In this document: positions 42,071 to 50,419 of the stretch, one piece after another | How positions within the stretch are numbered: the first letter of the stretch is position 1 | Layout of the letters: every line of letters starts with the position of its first letter | Assembly: GCF_017876115.1 (NCBI RefSeq) | Contig: NZ_JAGINO010000013.1 | Location: 116,538 to 180,537 of the forward strand | Length of the DNA: 64,000 bases | Source: Azospirillum picis | GTDB lineage: Bacteria; Pseudomonadota; Alphaproteobacteria; Azospirillales; Azospirillaceae | Reading direction: 5' to 3' | Notes under the pieces: generated by a model | What the model was told of the DNA's origin: nothing | Seen by the model: the letters and a program-made list of their open reading frames with translations, nothing else | Database searches by the model: none | Translations under genes and position numbers: made by a program

Positions 42071-44136
42071 GCGGCTGGGCCGACTGGCCGCTGCCCGCCA
42101 AGGCGCTGGCGGCGCTGGGCATCCTTGCCCTGCTGGCCCTGGGCTGGTCGGTGCTGGCCTCGCTGGTCTTCCTGGCCGGCACCCGGCTGCTCACCCCCGA
42201 CACGCTGCCTGTCTTCCAGTTCTGGCAGTATCTGCTCTCTTACGGCCTGGCGCATCCGGTGGCGGGACCATGGCTGAAGATCGCCGCCGGCACGGCGAGC
42301 GCGCTGCCGGCGCTGCTGCTGGCGGGCCGGCTGGCGCGCCAGGGCTGGCCGCGGCGGGCGCGCCCGCTCCATGGCGAGACGCGCTGGGCCCGGCGGCGCG
42401 AGCTGGTCGCGGCGGGGCTCTATGCCGGCTTCGGCGGGCTCTACGTCGCCCGCGACCGCCGCGGCCGGGCCTTGCGCTTCGGCGGGCCCGAGCATGTCGC
42501 CTGCTATGCGCCGACGCGCTCGGGCAAGGGGGTCGGGCTGGTGATCCCCAACTGCCTGCTCTACGAGGCCTCGCTGGTCTGCCTGGATGTGAAGAAGGAG
42601 AACTGGGCGGCGTCGGCCGGGGTGCGGGCTGCCGCCGGGCAGCGGGTGGTCCTCTTCGACCCCCTGGCGCCGGACGGGCGCACCGCCCGCTACAACCCCT
42701 TCTCCTATGTCCGGCGCGGCACCATCGACGCCTTCGAGGACGTTCAGCGCATCGCCCAGATGGTCTTCCCCCACGTCTCGGGCGACCAGCAGTTCTGGAC
42801 CGACGCGGCGCGCTCGGCCTTCACCGGGGCGGCCGGCTTCCTGGCGGAGACGCCGGAGCTGCCGCTGACCTTCGGCGAGGTGCTGCGGCTGCTGTCCAGC
42901 GTCGACGGGGCGCATTCGATGATCGCGCGCATCGAGGCGCGCCGCCACGCCGGCCGGCCCTACACCGAGGCCACGGTCAAGGCGCTGGAGGATTACCTGA
43001 AGGGCTCGCACGACCTGGTGCACTCGATCCGCAAGACCGTCACCGCGCGGCTGTCCTTGTGGTTCAACCCGCGCATCGACGCCGCCACCGCCGAGAGCGA
43101 TTTCGACCTGCGGGCCCTGCGCACCGCGCTGCACGCGGTCTATATCGGCGTCACCCCCGACAACATCGCCCGGCTGCGCCCGCTGCTCGCCCTGCTCTTC
43201 CAGCAGCTGATCGACCTCACCGTGCGCACCCTGCCCCAGCACGACCCGGCCGCCCGCCACCAGGTGCTGGTGCTGCTCGACGAATTCCCGCTGCTGGGGC
43301 CGATGCCGGTGCTGGCCGACGCCTTCGCCTACATCGCCGGCTACAACATGCGGCTGATGCTGATCATGCAGAGCAAGGCGCAGCTGCGCGACCGCGCGCT
43401 CTACGGCCCCGACAAGGCCAACGCGATCCTGGAGAATTGCGGGCTGGAGGTGGTGTTCGGCACCAAGGACCTGGCGCTCAGCGAGGAGCTGAGCGCCCGG
43501 CTCGGCTACGACACGGTCGAAGGCACGGCGCGCAGCGGGCCGCGCTTCTGGCGCGTGCTGCGCCGCGACCGGCTGAGCCAGACCGAGACCGACCAGCGCC
43601 GGGCTCTGCTGCTGCCGCAGGAGATCGCCCGGCTCAAACCCGACGAGGCGATCTTGATGCGCCCCGGGCTCTATCCGGTCTTGGCCCGGCGCATCCGCTA
43701 CCACAGCGATCCCGCCTTCGCGCCGCTGCTGCGCCCGCCGCCGCTGGTGGCGCCGATCGACATTCCGGTGCGGCTCGACCAGGGCAAGGGCTTCGAGCCG
43801 ATCGCCGGCCCGGCCTCGCCCACCCCGCCGCCGTCCCCTCCCGCCGCCGCGGGTCGACCGCGCCGCCGGACGGGCAAAGCGGCGCCGGCCACGGCAGAGG
43901 AGGCCGCGGCGGACGGCGCGGGCGGTGCGCCGTCGCCGCCCGCCGTCCAGCCCGTCCCCCCTTCGGTGGAGGCGCCGAACGGACTGCAGCCCCAACCGGC
44001 CGACGGGCTGATCGCCGCCATCATGGGAACCGAGGTGGATTTGAGCGGCTATGGGGTGGCCGACGCCAAGGCGGCGGTGGCCGCCATCCTGGACAAGCTG
44101 CCGACCGTCGAACGCCCCGGACGCGGCGGCGGCTGA
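42067..44136 (+). CDS. virD4: VirD4/TraG family coupling protein
   Basis: 689 aa starting with GTG at 42067, which overlaps the virB11 stop (GTGA). Two N-terminal membrane segments, then Walker A CYAPTRSGKGVGLVIPNCL (Lys about 154), LVCLDVKKENW, and VLVLLDEFPLLGPMPVL as Walker B. The C-terminal 130 residues are a proline/alanine-rich extension ending in a short conserved acidic region. It receives the relaxase-DNA complex and passes it to the channel. Confidence 0.95.
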   Translation: MSGWADWPLPAKALAALGILALLALGWSVLASLVFLAGTRLLTPDTLPVFQFWQYLLSYGLAHPVAGPWLKIAAGTASALPALLLAGRLARQGWPRRARPLHGETRWARRRELVAAGLYAGFGGLYVARDRRGRALRFGGPEHVACYAPTRSGKGVGLVIPNCLLYEASLVCLDVKKENWAASAGVRAAAGQRVVLFDPLAPDGRTARYNPFSYVRRGTIDAFEDVQRIAQMVFPHVSGDQQFWTDAARSAFTGAAGFLAETPELPLTFGEVLRLLSSVDGAHSMIARIEARRHAGRPYTEATVKALEDYLKGSHDLVHSIRKTVTARLSLWFNPRIDAATAESDFDLRALRTALHAVYIGVTPDNIARLRPLLALLFQQLIDLTVRTLPQHDPAARHQVLVLLDEFPLLGPMPVLADAFAYIAGYNMRLMLIMQSKAQLRDRALYGPDKANAILENCGLEVVFGTKDLALSEELSARLGYDTVEGTARSGPRFWRVLRRDRLSQTETDQRRALLLPQEIARLKPDEAILMRPGLYPVLARRIRYHSDPAFAPLLRPPPLVAPIDIPVRLDQGKGFEPIAGPASPTPPPSPPAAAGRPRRRTGKAAPATAEEAAADGAGGAPSPPAVQPVPPSVEAPNGLQPQPADGLIAAIMGTEVDLSGYGVADAKAAVAAILDKLPTVERPGRGGG

Positions 44137-44200
44137 GGCTCCGGACGGCGGTAAACCATCGGTCCTTCATGGCCCGTCGCACAGCAGGAGGAGGCACGCG

Positions 44201-44833
44201 ATGAAGGAGACGGGAAGATCGTCCGCTGTCCGGCACGGGGTTGGCAGCGTGGCGGCCGGGCCGGAGCGGCAAGCAGGCCTGCGGGCGAGCGCCGCCGCCG
44301 CCCTGCTCGCGGCCCCCACCCGCTCGGCGACCGGCCGGCCGCGCAAGGACCGCTTTGCCGTCGCCACCATGCTGGCCTTGGCGGAGGTCCGTGGCCTGGC
44401 GCCGGTCGACGCCACTGTCCAGCGCCGGCCGGCGGTGCCGGAACCGGCAGCGCATCGTCGGCCGGCCTCTGCGATCCCCTCCCCGGTTCCGGTGGCCGGA
44501 CTGCAGGCCGCCGGGGAGCCGTCGCCGGTCGAGGCCGCCCGGACAGCCATCCGTGCCGCGCACAGGCAGTTGTCGCCCGATGGCCAGCTGGTGCTGGCCG
44601 CCCTGGCGGACAAGATCGAAAGGCAGATGGCGACGGCCGGGAACCAGGTCAAAACCGAGCTGACGCTGTTCGCCGCGTCAACGCTCTTGAAAAAGGAGAG
44701 GGCGGAGGGACCGGTGGTGCTGTCCGCCGCCCAGCACCGGGCCATGCGGCCGTCCCAGCCGGCGACGACGGCGCCGCCAGGCCTTGCTCCTGCGCGGCGC
44801 CTCCAGCCCGGCGGTCCCCGGCTCAGCTGGTAA
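44201..44833 (+). CDS. Conserved-position protein of unknown function next to virD4 and relaxase
   Basis: 210 aa from ATG 44201 with a strong GGAGGAGG 8 nt upstream. It is alanine/arginine-rich; the middle (RFAVATMLALAEVRGLAP) and the C-terminal helical part (HRQLSPDGQLVLAALADKI, then TLFAASTLLKKE) look folded, with basic low-complexity linkers. I recognise no family. Lying between the coupling protein and the relaxase, it may be a relaxosome accessory or transfer regulator; that is inference from position. Confidence 0.6.
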   Translation: MKETGRSSAVRHGVGSVAAGPERQAGLRASAAAALLAAPTRSATGRPRKDRFAVATMLALAEVRGLAPVDATVQRRPAVPEPAAHRRPASAIPSPVPVAGLQAAGEPSPVEAARTAIRAAHRQLSPDGQLVLAALADKIERQMATAGNQVKTELTLFAASTLLKKERAEGPVVLSAAQHRAMRPSQPATTAPPGLAPARRLQPGGPRLSW

Positions 44834-44916
44834 CCCCCGCCCCCCTGTCCCCCCGCACCGGCCTGCCGCCGGAGCCGCGGGCGCATCCGCCCCCCCTACC
44901 GCGACGCTCTCACCGC

Positions 44917-46008
44917 ATGGCACAGGACGAGAAGGTTTGGCGGTTACCCCCGGCGATCCGCGGGCAGGATGCCCGGCTCGAGCCGGGGCCGACAGCGATG
45001 GCGCCGCTGTCGGCTTCGGCCAAGGCCCGGCTGGAGCGCATCGCCGCCGGGGTGCCGGAAGCCATGGTCAAGCTCACCGGCCGCTCGCGCGGCGGCGCTG
45101 CCGCCCTGCGCGCCCATCTCGCCTACATCACCCGCCAGGGGCGCCTGCCGGCGGAAACCCAGGACGGCGAGCGCCTCGCCGGCCAAGACCGGCTCGAGGC
45201 CCTGCTCGAGGACTGGCTGCTGGCCAACGCCGCCCAGGCGCGGGGAGCCGATGGTCCCGCCGCAACCCAAAGCGTGGCTTTCATCTTGTCGATGCCGCCC
45301 GGCACGCCCCCTGAACCGGTCGAGGCTGCCGCCCGGGCCTGGGCCCGGGCGGTCTTTGCCGGCCGGCATGATTGGCTGATGGTCCGCCACGACGACACCG
45401 GCCATCCCCATGTCCACCTCACCGTGCGGGCGGTGGGCCGTGACGGCCGGCGGCTGGGCCCGGGTCCGGGAGATCTCCAACAATGGCGCGAGCGCTTTGC
45501 CGCCGAGCTGCGCCGGTACGGGATCGCGGCGGAAGCCACGCCGCGCCTGGCCCGCGGCCAGATCCGCAAGCCAAGCCCCCTGCCCGCCCGCAAAGCCGAA
45601 CAGCGCGGGATCACGCCGCATGCGGCCGAGGCCATCCGGCAGGCGGCCGAAGCCGAGGCGGCCGGCCCGGAGGCGCCGGAACCGCCGGCCTGGAGCCGGG
45701 CGCTGCAGGAGCGGCACCAGGCCATCCGGCAAGCCTATCTGAGCCACGCCGAAGCCCTGGAGCGCGGTGATGCCGCCGACCGCCGGCTTGCTTGCGACCT
45801 CCGCCGCTTCGTCGCCGATCTGCCAATTCCCCTCACCCGCCACCAGGTCCTGGCGGTGGAGCTGCGCATGGTTCGGGCGCGGCTTTCACCGCCCCACCCC
45901 GCCATGCCAGCCCCGCCGCCCGGCGGACCGGCGGATGTCAGGCTGCGGGACAGCCCAGCGGTTCCGCTTCCCGACCCGCGGCTGCCCCGGCCGCGCGGGC
46001 GCGGCTGA
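44917..46008 (+). CDS. MobP-type relaxase (VirD2/MobA-like)
   Basis: 363 aa. VKLTGRSRGGAAALRAHLAY is the N-terminal relaxase motif. MVRHDDTGHPHVHLTVRA contains the metal-binding histidine triad: His158 leads the HDDTGHPHVHL segment with His163, His165 and His167. The catalytic tyrosine is probably Tyr in the AHLAYITR segment. The protein is compact, lacking a helicase or primase domain. It nicks oriT and is transferred with the DNA. The C-terminal 180 residues are helical then proline-rich. Its end converges on a MobC-like gene only 28 bp away. Confidence 0.85.
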   Translation: MAQDEKVWRLPPAIRGQDARLEPGPTAMAPLSASAKARLERIAAGVPEAMVKLTGRSRGGAAALRAHLAYITRQGRLPAETQDGERLAGQDRLEALLEDWLLANAAQARGADGPAATQSVAFILSMPPGTPPEPVEAAARAWARAVFAGRHDWLMVRHDDTGHPHVHLTVRAVGRDGRRLGPGPGDLQQWRERFAAELRRYGIAAEATPRLARGQIRKPSPLPARKAEQRGITPHAAEAIRQAAEAEAAGPEAPEPPAWSRALQERHQAIRQAYLSHAEALERGDAADRRLACDLRRFVADLPIPLTRHQVLAVELRMVRARLSPPHPAMPAPPPGGPADVRLRDSPAVPLPDPRLPRPRGRG

Positions 46009-46036
46009 GACCCGGCCCTCCCGTCCGGTCGGGACG

Positions 46037-46618
46037 TCAGTTGTCGACGCGCGTCCGCCGGCGTCGGGAGCCGGCCTTGCGCGCAAGGGGGCGCGCCTGC
46101 GCTCCGGGCGCCGCCGTCGGCCGCTCGGCGTCCGGCAGCCCCCAATAGTCGAAGTTTCCCGTCAGAACGGCGACCACCCGCCGCATCTCGCCCCGCACCT
46201 GCGCGGCCGCCCGCTGTGCCGCATCGCCGCAGCTGTCGGTGCCGCCAGGCTGGGCGGCGAGGCGGGTGAGGCCGGCATTGATGGCGCGCAGCTCTGCGAA
46301 CACCGCGCGCAAGGCCTCGAGCTCGGCCGGGCTCCACTGCGGACGACGGGCCAGATGCACCAGCGCCAGCGAGCGCAGCCAGTTGGCCGGGCTGGTGCCG
46401 CGCGCCGTGGCCGCCGCGGCAAGCGCGGCGCGCTCGTCCGCCTTGAAGCGCACCCCGACCTGGGGTCCCGTCCCGGCGCCACGCGGGGCGGCAGGCTCCC
46501 GGCCCTCCACCGCCTGGATGATGAGCCGCCGCAGCGCCGCCGAAACGCTGCCGTCGGTTTGCCGGGCCCAGGCGTTGAAGCGCTTGGCGAGAGCGGCGTC
46601 CACATACCCGCCGACCAT
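46037..46618 (-). CDS. mobC: MobC-like relaxosome accessory protein
   Basis: 193 aa from ATG 46618. VGGYVDAALAKRFNAWAR followed by VSAALRRLIIQAVEG looks like a ribbon-helix-helix DNA-binding start. VRFKADERAALAAAATARG, then SPANWLRSLALVHLARRP and LAELRAINAGLTRLA, match the MobC mobilisation protein family, which helps the relaxase open oriT. Its tail (lysine/arginine-rich) is basic. Unusually it converges with the relaxase gene instead of diverging from it. Confidence 0.75.
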   Translation of the reverse strand: MVGGYVDAALAKRFNAWARQTDGSVSAALRRLIIQAVEGREPAAPRGAGTGPQVGVRFKADERAALAAAATARGTSPANWLRSLALVHLARRPQWSPAELEALRAVFAELRAINAGLTRLAAQPGGTDSCGDAAQRAAAQVRGEMRRVVAVLTGNFDYWGLPDAERPTAAPGAQARPLARKAGSRRRRTRVDN

Positions 46619-47208
46619 CGTTTGTCCTGGCTTTGCCGGCACCACAGCCCCCCGGTTTGCCTGCTGGAGATGCCCATGATGCGCCCTGCGGCGCGCCTTG
46701 CCCAGCCCAGCCCCATGTCCAGCCATGCCCGCAGGAGGTCGCCCGCAACGCCGTGACGGTCCCCGGCATCTGGAATGGCTGCGCCAAGCCGTTGGCCAGG
46801 GACAGACGAACCGACCGGCCCGGAGCAAGGCTTGGGTGAGGCCACGCAGCAGCCCCTCGGTCCCTCGCCCGCGGCGACACGCAGTGCCGCGAGCCGGGAC
46901 AAAACGTCAGTGTTGGACTGATACCCCGGCGCCGGCCTGGGGTGGAGTTCAGCGGCAGACGCTCAAGACCTCCCGCCTGCCCGGCTGACCAAGCGGGCAG
47001 GCGGGAACCAGTCCAAGTGGGTGCTTGGCTGAACCGTGCCGGTGTCTCGCGTCCAGCCCCGATGCCCGGCCTGAGCGCGGAGCGGCTTGTTGTTTTCACG
47101 TAAGGCAGCGCCGCAATCTGGATGAGGACGTGCGGGACATGGGCGGACCCGCCGGCACGCGAAACGGCTCCGGGACAGCCCGGTGACGAGGCCGTCCCTG
47201 GGAGAGGG
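46619..47208. other. Intergenic region upstream of mobC, candidate oriT
   Basis: About 590 bp with no supported gene. A perfect 12-bp inverted repeat (CCCGCCTGCCCG / CGGGCAGGCGGG, 10-nt spacer) sits at 46972-47005. oriT regions usually lie next to mobC and contain such repeats, but I do not recognise a known nic consensus, so this remains a candidate. Confidence 0.3.
46972..47005. repeat. Perfect 12-bp inverted repeat upstream of mobC
   Basis: Arms CCCGCCTGCCCG (46972-46983) and CGGGCAGGCGGG (46994-47005) are separated by 10 nt. It could be part of oriT or a terminator; there is no T-run on either side. Confidence 0.55.
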
Positions 47209-47382
47209 TTAGCCGGTGACCACCCAGTCGGCCTGGCGCTGGTCCTGGGTGATGCCGCCCAGCACCAGCTCGCCCTCGGCCGAGAAGACGATCACCGCCT
47301 TGCCGGCGCCGTCGCTGTGCAGGTCGGAGCCCCGACCGTCGGCCGGCCGCAGCCGGTTGTCCGGCTCGTCCCGGTCGCCCAG
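47209..47382 (-). pseudogene. RTX protein C-terminal remnant
   Basis: On the minus strand a frame ending at TAA 47209-47211 reads GKAVIVFSAEGELVLGG, then ITQDQRQADWVVTG. This is the C-terminal secretion-signal pattern of the RTX proteins at 12890 and 48194 (AVI/VxFS, LxGI, QxxxxW). Nothing upstream continues it; the sequence runs into an antitoxin remnant on the other strand. Confidence 0.55.
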
Positions 47383-47487
47383 GGGGCATTCAAGATCGGC
47401 CTGCTCAGGGGCAAGCTCGGCACCGGCCCCGACTTCTTCGAGCCGATGGAAGAAAGCGTGCTCGGGTTGTGGAAGGGGGAGCGGTAA
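47383..47487 (+). pseudogene. Phd/AbrB-type antitoxin C-terminal remnant
   Basis: 35 codons reading GAFKIGLLRGKL, then FFEPMEESVLGLWKGER before TAA. This matches the C-terminal toxin-binding tail of antitoxins that precede PIN-domain toxins. The N-terminal DNA-binding domain is missing, replaced by the RTX remnant on the opposite strand. Confidence 0.55.
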
Positions 47488-47492
47488 CGGCC

Positions 47493-48055
47493 ATCCTGCT
47501 CGACACCCACGCCTGGGCCTGGAGCCTGGCTGGGGACGAGCGGCTGTCGGCGGCAGCCGTGACCGTCATCGAAGCGGCGGACACTCCTGCCGGCCTACAA
47601 TCCTGACCTCGATCCCGTCGAGATGATGTTCGCAAAGCTCAAAACCTTGGTCCGGAAAGCCGAGGAAAGAACGATCGAAGCCGTATGGCGGCGCATCGGA
47701 AACCTACGGGAGCACTTCCTACTGGAGCACTTCCTGCCACACGAGTGCGCCGCATACATCAGACATGCAGGGTATGCTTCCACTTAAATCAGACAGACTC
47801 TAAAGCGGCAGTCCCCTTCGGCGTCCATGATGGCCGGAGATGGAGCCTTTCGTGGGTCGGTTGGCCGCCCTGCTGGGGGAGCAGGGCGGTTCGGTCGCCG
47901 GGTTCGATCCGGGGGTCTGCATCGCGGCCGGTATGATGGCTTGGACGCACCACGATCCGTTCGAGCCGCTGCTGGCGGCCACGGCGATGCATCACAACCT
48001 CCCGCTCGTGTCGGCCGATACGGTTTTCGACGGCATCATCACACGAGTGTGGTGA
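47493..48055 (+). pseudogene. PIN-domain toxin (VapC-like) interrupted by IS630 remnant
   Basis: Two halves of one toxin flank an IS630 fragment. The N-terminal part begins ILLDTHAWAWSLAGDERLS (47493 on), carrying the first catalytic aspartate. The C-terminal part (47831-48055) begins WPEMEPFVGRLAALL and continues HDPFEPLLAATAMHHNLPLV, then SADTVFD, holding the later acidic residues. In intact PIN toxins these are joined by about 20-30 residues, so some sequence was also lost. No good start codon is left: GTAACGGCC sits where a GTG or ATG is expected. The toxin is presumably inactive. Confidence 0.65.
47587..47787 (+). mobile_element. IS630-family transposase C-terminal remnant
   Basis: 67 codons reading LPAYNPDLDPVEMMFAKLK, then LREHFLLEHFLPHECAAYI and RHAGYAST before TAA. 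This is the DDE-motif third acidic residue region and C-terminus of IS630 transposases. The N-terminal two thirds are absent. The sequence after the stop (ATCAGACAGACTCTA) is a plausible right terminal repeat ending near a TA. Confidence 0.7.
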
Positions 48056-48193
48056 TGGCCCTGCCAGCCGGCTCACCGCCGGCGCCGTGACCGTCTTCCC
48101 CCCACCGGTGAGGGCCTGGAGCCCTGTTTTCAGCCGTGGATCGCCGCACTGGCGGCGGCTTTCTTACCAAGGCCGCCCCGAAGCCGGTTGACC

Positions 48194-49996
48194 TTATGTG
48201 GTGGTGATCCAACCGGCCTGCACCTGGCTCAGGAGAATCCCACCCAAGGTGACGGCATCCTGGTCGCTGAAGGCGATCACCGCCTCGCCGGCCCCATTGC
48301 TGGTCAGCGTGTAGCCGAGCCCGCCCTGCAGGCGCAGGCGGTCGCCCTCGGCGGCGTTGAAGTCGGTGATGAGGTCCTGGCCACTGCCGGCGGCAAAGGC
48401 GAACAGGTCGGCCCCGGCCCCGCCGCTCAGCGTGTCGTTGCCGGCGTCGCCCGACAGCCAGTCATCCCCCAGATCACCCGCCAGCCGGTCATCCCCCTGG
48501 CCGCCATAGAGCGTATCGGCGTCCTGCCCGCCCTGCAGCGTGTCCGCCCCGGCATTGCCGAACAGCGCATCCCGGCCGGCATTGCCCAACAGGAGATCGT
48601 TGCCAAGCTCGCCGAACAGTCGATCATCGCCGCGGTCGCCGGACAGGCGATCGCCGCCGCGCCCGCCATACAGCACGTCGCCGTCGGCACCGCCGTACAG
48701 GCTGTCGGCGCCGGCATTGCCGTACAGGCTGTCGGCACCGGCATTGCCGGTCAGGACGTCATCGCCGCCCAAGCCCATGAGACGGTCGGCCGCCGCGCTG
48801 CCGTCAAGCCGGTTGCCGGTGTCGTCCGCCGAAGCGCCGCGCCCCCCAGCGTAGCGGACCGAATAGATCGTGCCGCCGATGTCGTCGCCGACCAACAGCG
48901 CTCCATCGCCACCGACCGCAACGGTGGTCGGGCGGCCGAACACCGACACCGAGGGCTGCTCACTCAGCACGAAGCCGGTCATGAACGCATCATAACGGTT
49001 CGCCGGGACGCCGTTTTCCACATCGACATGGGCGACCATGAAGCCACGCGTCTGCGAGGCGTTCCAGGAGCCGCGCAGGGCCACGAACATGTCCCCCTGG
49101 TAGGCGGAGGGAAACTGGCTGCCGGTGTAGAAGGTGAAGCCGACGGGGGTGGAGTGGGCCTCGATCAGCGTGTCGGGCACCCGGGTCTGGGCCACCAGGT
49201 CAGGCCGTGGCGGCATGCCTGGCTGGGCGTTCGGCCCGATGTAGGCGTAGGGCCAGCCGTAGAAGCCGCCGGGCTGCACGCGCGTCAGGTAGTCGGGGAC
49301 GAGGTCGTCCCCCATGCCGTCGCGCTCGACCACGCTGGCATAAAGGGTGGCATTGGCCGGGTTGATCTCCAGCCCCGCCGGATTGCGCAGGCCGCTGGCG
49401 AAGGTGCGGGGATTGGCGCCATTGCTGTCGAGTTGCAGGATGGTGGCGCGCGGCGGCGCCTCTTCGGCCAGATTGGCTTCGGAGCCGATGCCCACGTACA
49501 GCGACTGCCCGTCCGGGCTGAGGGCCAGCGAATGCAGGCTGTGGCCAGAACTGCCGCCCAACAGGCCGGGCGATGTGAGCGCCGTCGCCGCGCCGCGTGC
49601 GGCGGTGTCGCCCAGGGTGTAGGGAAGGCGCCAGACCGCGTTGACGTCGACGACATAAAGGCTGCCGTTGCCGATCGCCATGCCGTGGGGTTGCGTGAAG
49701 CCGCCGGCAAAGCTGGTGACGGAGTCGGCCCGGCCGTCACCGTTGACATCGCGCAGGACAAGGATGTCACCCCGGTCCGGGCGCGACAGCAGCACATCGC
49801 CGTTGGGCGCCGTTTCGATCCACCGCGCGCGTCCCAGTCCCTCGGCGAAGACCGACACCGCAAACCCCTCCGGCACCTGGGGCAGCGTTCCTGCCGGCCG
49901 TGCCGCCCCGCTCGATCCATTGTTGGTCCACACCCCGGATTGCGGCGCGGACAGGCCGGTGGCGCTGACACTGAATTGGTCTCCGGGCTGGGTCAC
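48194..49996 (-). CDS. Glucose/sorbosone-dehydrogenase-like beta-propeller fused to RTX repeats
   Basis: 600 aa from GTG 49996, chosen because AGGGGAGG lies 4 nt upstream. Residues about 40-390 are a PQQ-sorbosone/soluble glucose dehydrogenase propeller: VPEGFAVSVFAEGL, GGFTQPHGMAI, LYVGIGSEAN, FASGLRNPAGLEINP, GGFYGWPYAYIG and FVALRGSWN are the usual blade motifs. Residues about 408-540 are RTX nonapeptides. The C-terminus (DLITDFNAAEGDRL, then AVIAFSDQDAVTLGG) matches the type I secretion tail of the protein at 12890. There is no Sec signal, so it is probably an extracellular sugar-oxidising enzyme or glycan-binding protein exported by type I secretion. Sugar specificity is unknown. Confidence 0.87.
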   Translation of the reverse strand: MTQPGDQFSVSATGLSAPQSGVWTNNGSSGAARPAGTLPQVPEGFAVSVFAEGLGRARWIETAPNGDVLLSRPDRGDILVLRDVNGDGRADSVTSFAGGFTQPHGMAIGNGSLYVVDVNAVWRLPYTLGDTAARGAATALTSPGLLGGSSGHSLHSLALSPDGQSLYVGIGSEANLAEEAPPRATILQLDSNGANPRTFASGLRNPAGLEINPANATLYASVVERDGMGDDLVPDYLTRVQPGGFYGWPYAYIGPNAQPGMPPRPDLVAQTRVPDTLIEAHSTPVGFTFYTGSQFPSAYQGDMFVALRGSWNASQTRGFMVAHVDVENGVPANRYDAFMTGFVLSEQPSVSVFGRPTTVAVGGDGALLVGDDIGGTIYSVRYAGGRGASADDTGNRLDGSAAADRLMGLGGDDVLTGNAGADSLYGNAGADSLYGGADGDVLYGGRGGDRLSGDRGDDRLFGELGNDLLLGNAGRDALFGNAGADTLQGGQDADTLYGGQGDDRLAGDLGDDWLSGDAGNDTLSGGAGADLFAFAAGSGQDLITDFNAAEGDRLRLQGGLGYTLTSNGAGEAVIAFSDQDAVTLGGILLSQVQAGWITTT

Positions 49997-50419
49997 AAAA
50001 CCTCCCCTTTTCAGCTTATGCGTTGGAAGTTCCAAAAGATATCTGCGAAGTCCTCCGCGGGCTTCTGGACAAGGGTGTTAGGGATTCAGCGGGGGCTTGG
50101 CGCATTTACCCTAGCCCTTCCGGAGTTGCTTCCAGACTGTTATCGAAACACCCCCAGTCTCCTCTGAAATGCTGAAGAGCATTCCCGTGCCAAAGCTCCG
50201 GGGTGTCAGCCCGGCGGCATGGCGGGGTGGGGGCAACGGACGCTGTTGAGCGCGATCCGGGCATGGCGCTGGCGAGGCCCGGGTCCCTGCCGCCACGCAT
50301 TTAAAACCTGCTACCGGCGGACATATCCTGCTCCCCCTCCCTTCAGCGCGACGCCCCTTGCACCGTGCAAGACCAGGAAAGGCGCGCATCCTTGACAGGG
50401 GGCCGGTGATCCTGACCGC
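49997..50419. other. Intergenic region between dehydrogenase-RTX gene and parB
   Basis: No gene is supported. The probable promoter of the minus-strand RTX enzyme lies just after 50000. The 15-bp palindrome described separately is at 50357-50371, 49 bp beyond the parB stop. Confidence 0.45.
50357..50371. promoter_or_regulatory. Candidate parS palindrome downstream of parB
   Basis: CTTGCACCGTGCAAG is a perfect palindrome around one central base. The same TTGCAC-GTGCAA core recurs at 52239-52251 before parA. Placement on either side of parAB fits centromere sites bound by ParB. Confidence 0.45.

Noticed and set aside
41674..43995. 773-codon minus-strand frame across virB11/virD4
   Set aside because: The plus strand encodes clear Walker motifs; the minus frame lacks any motif.
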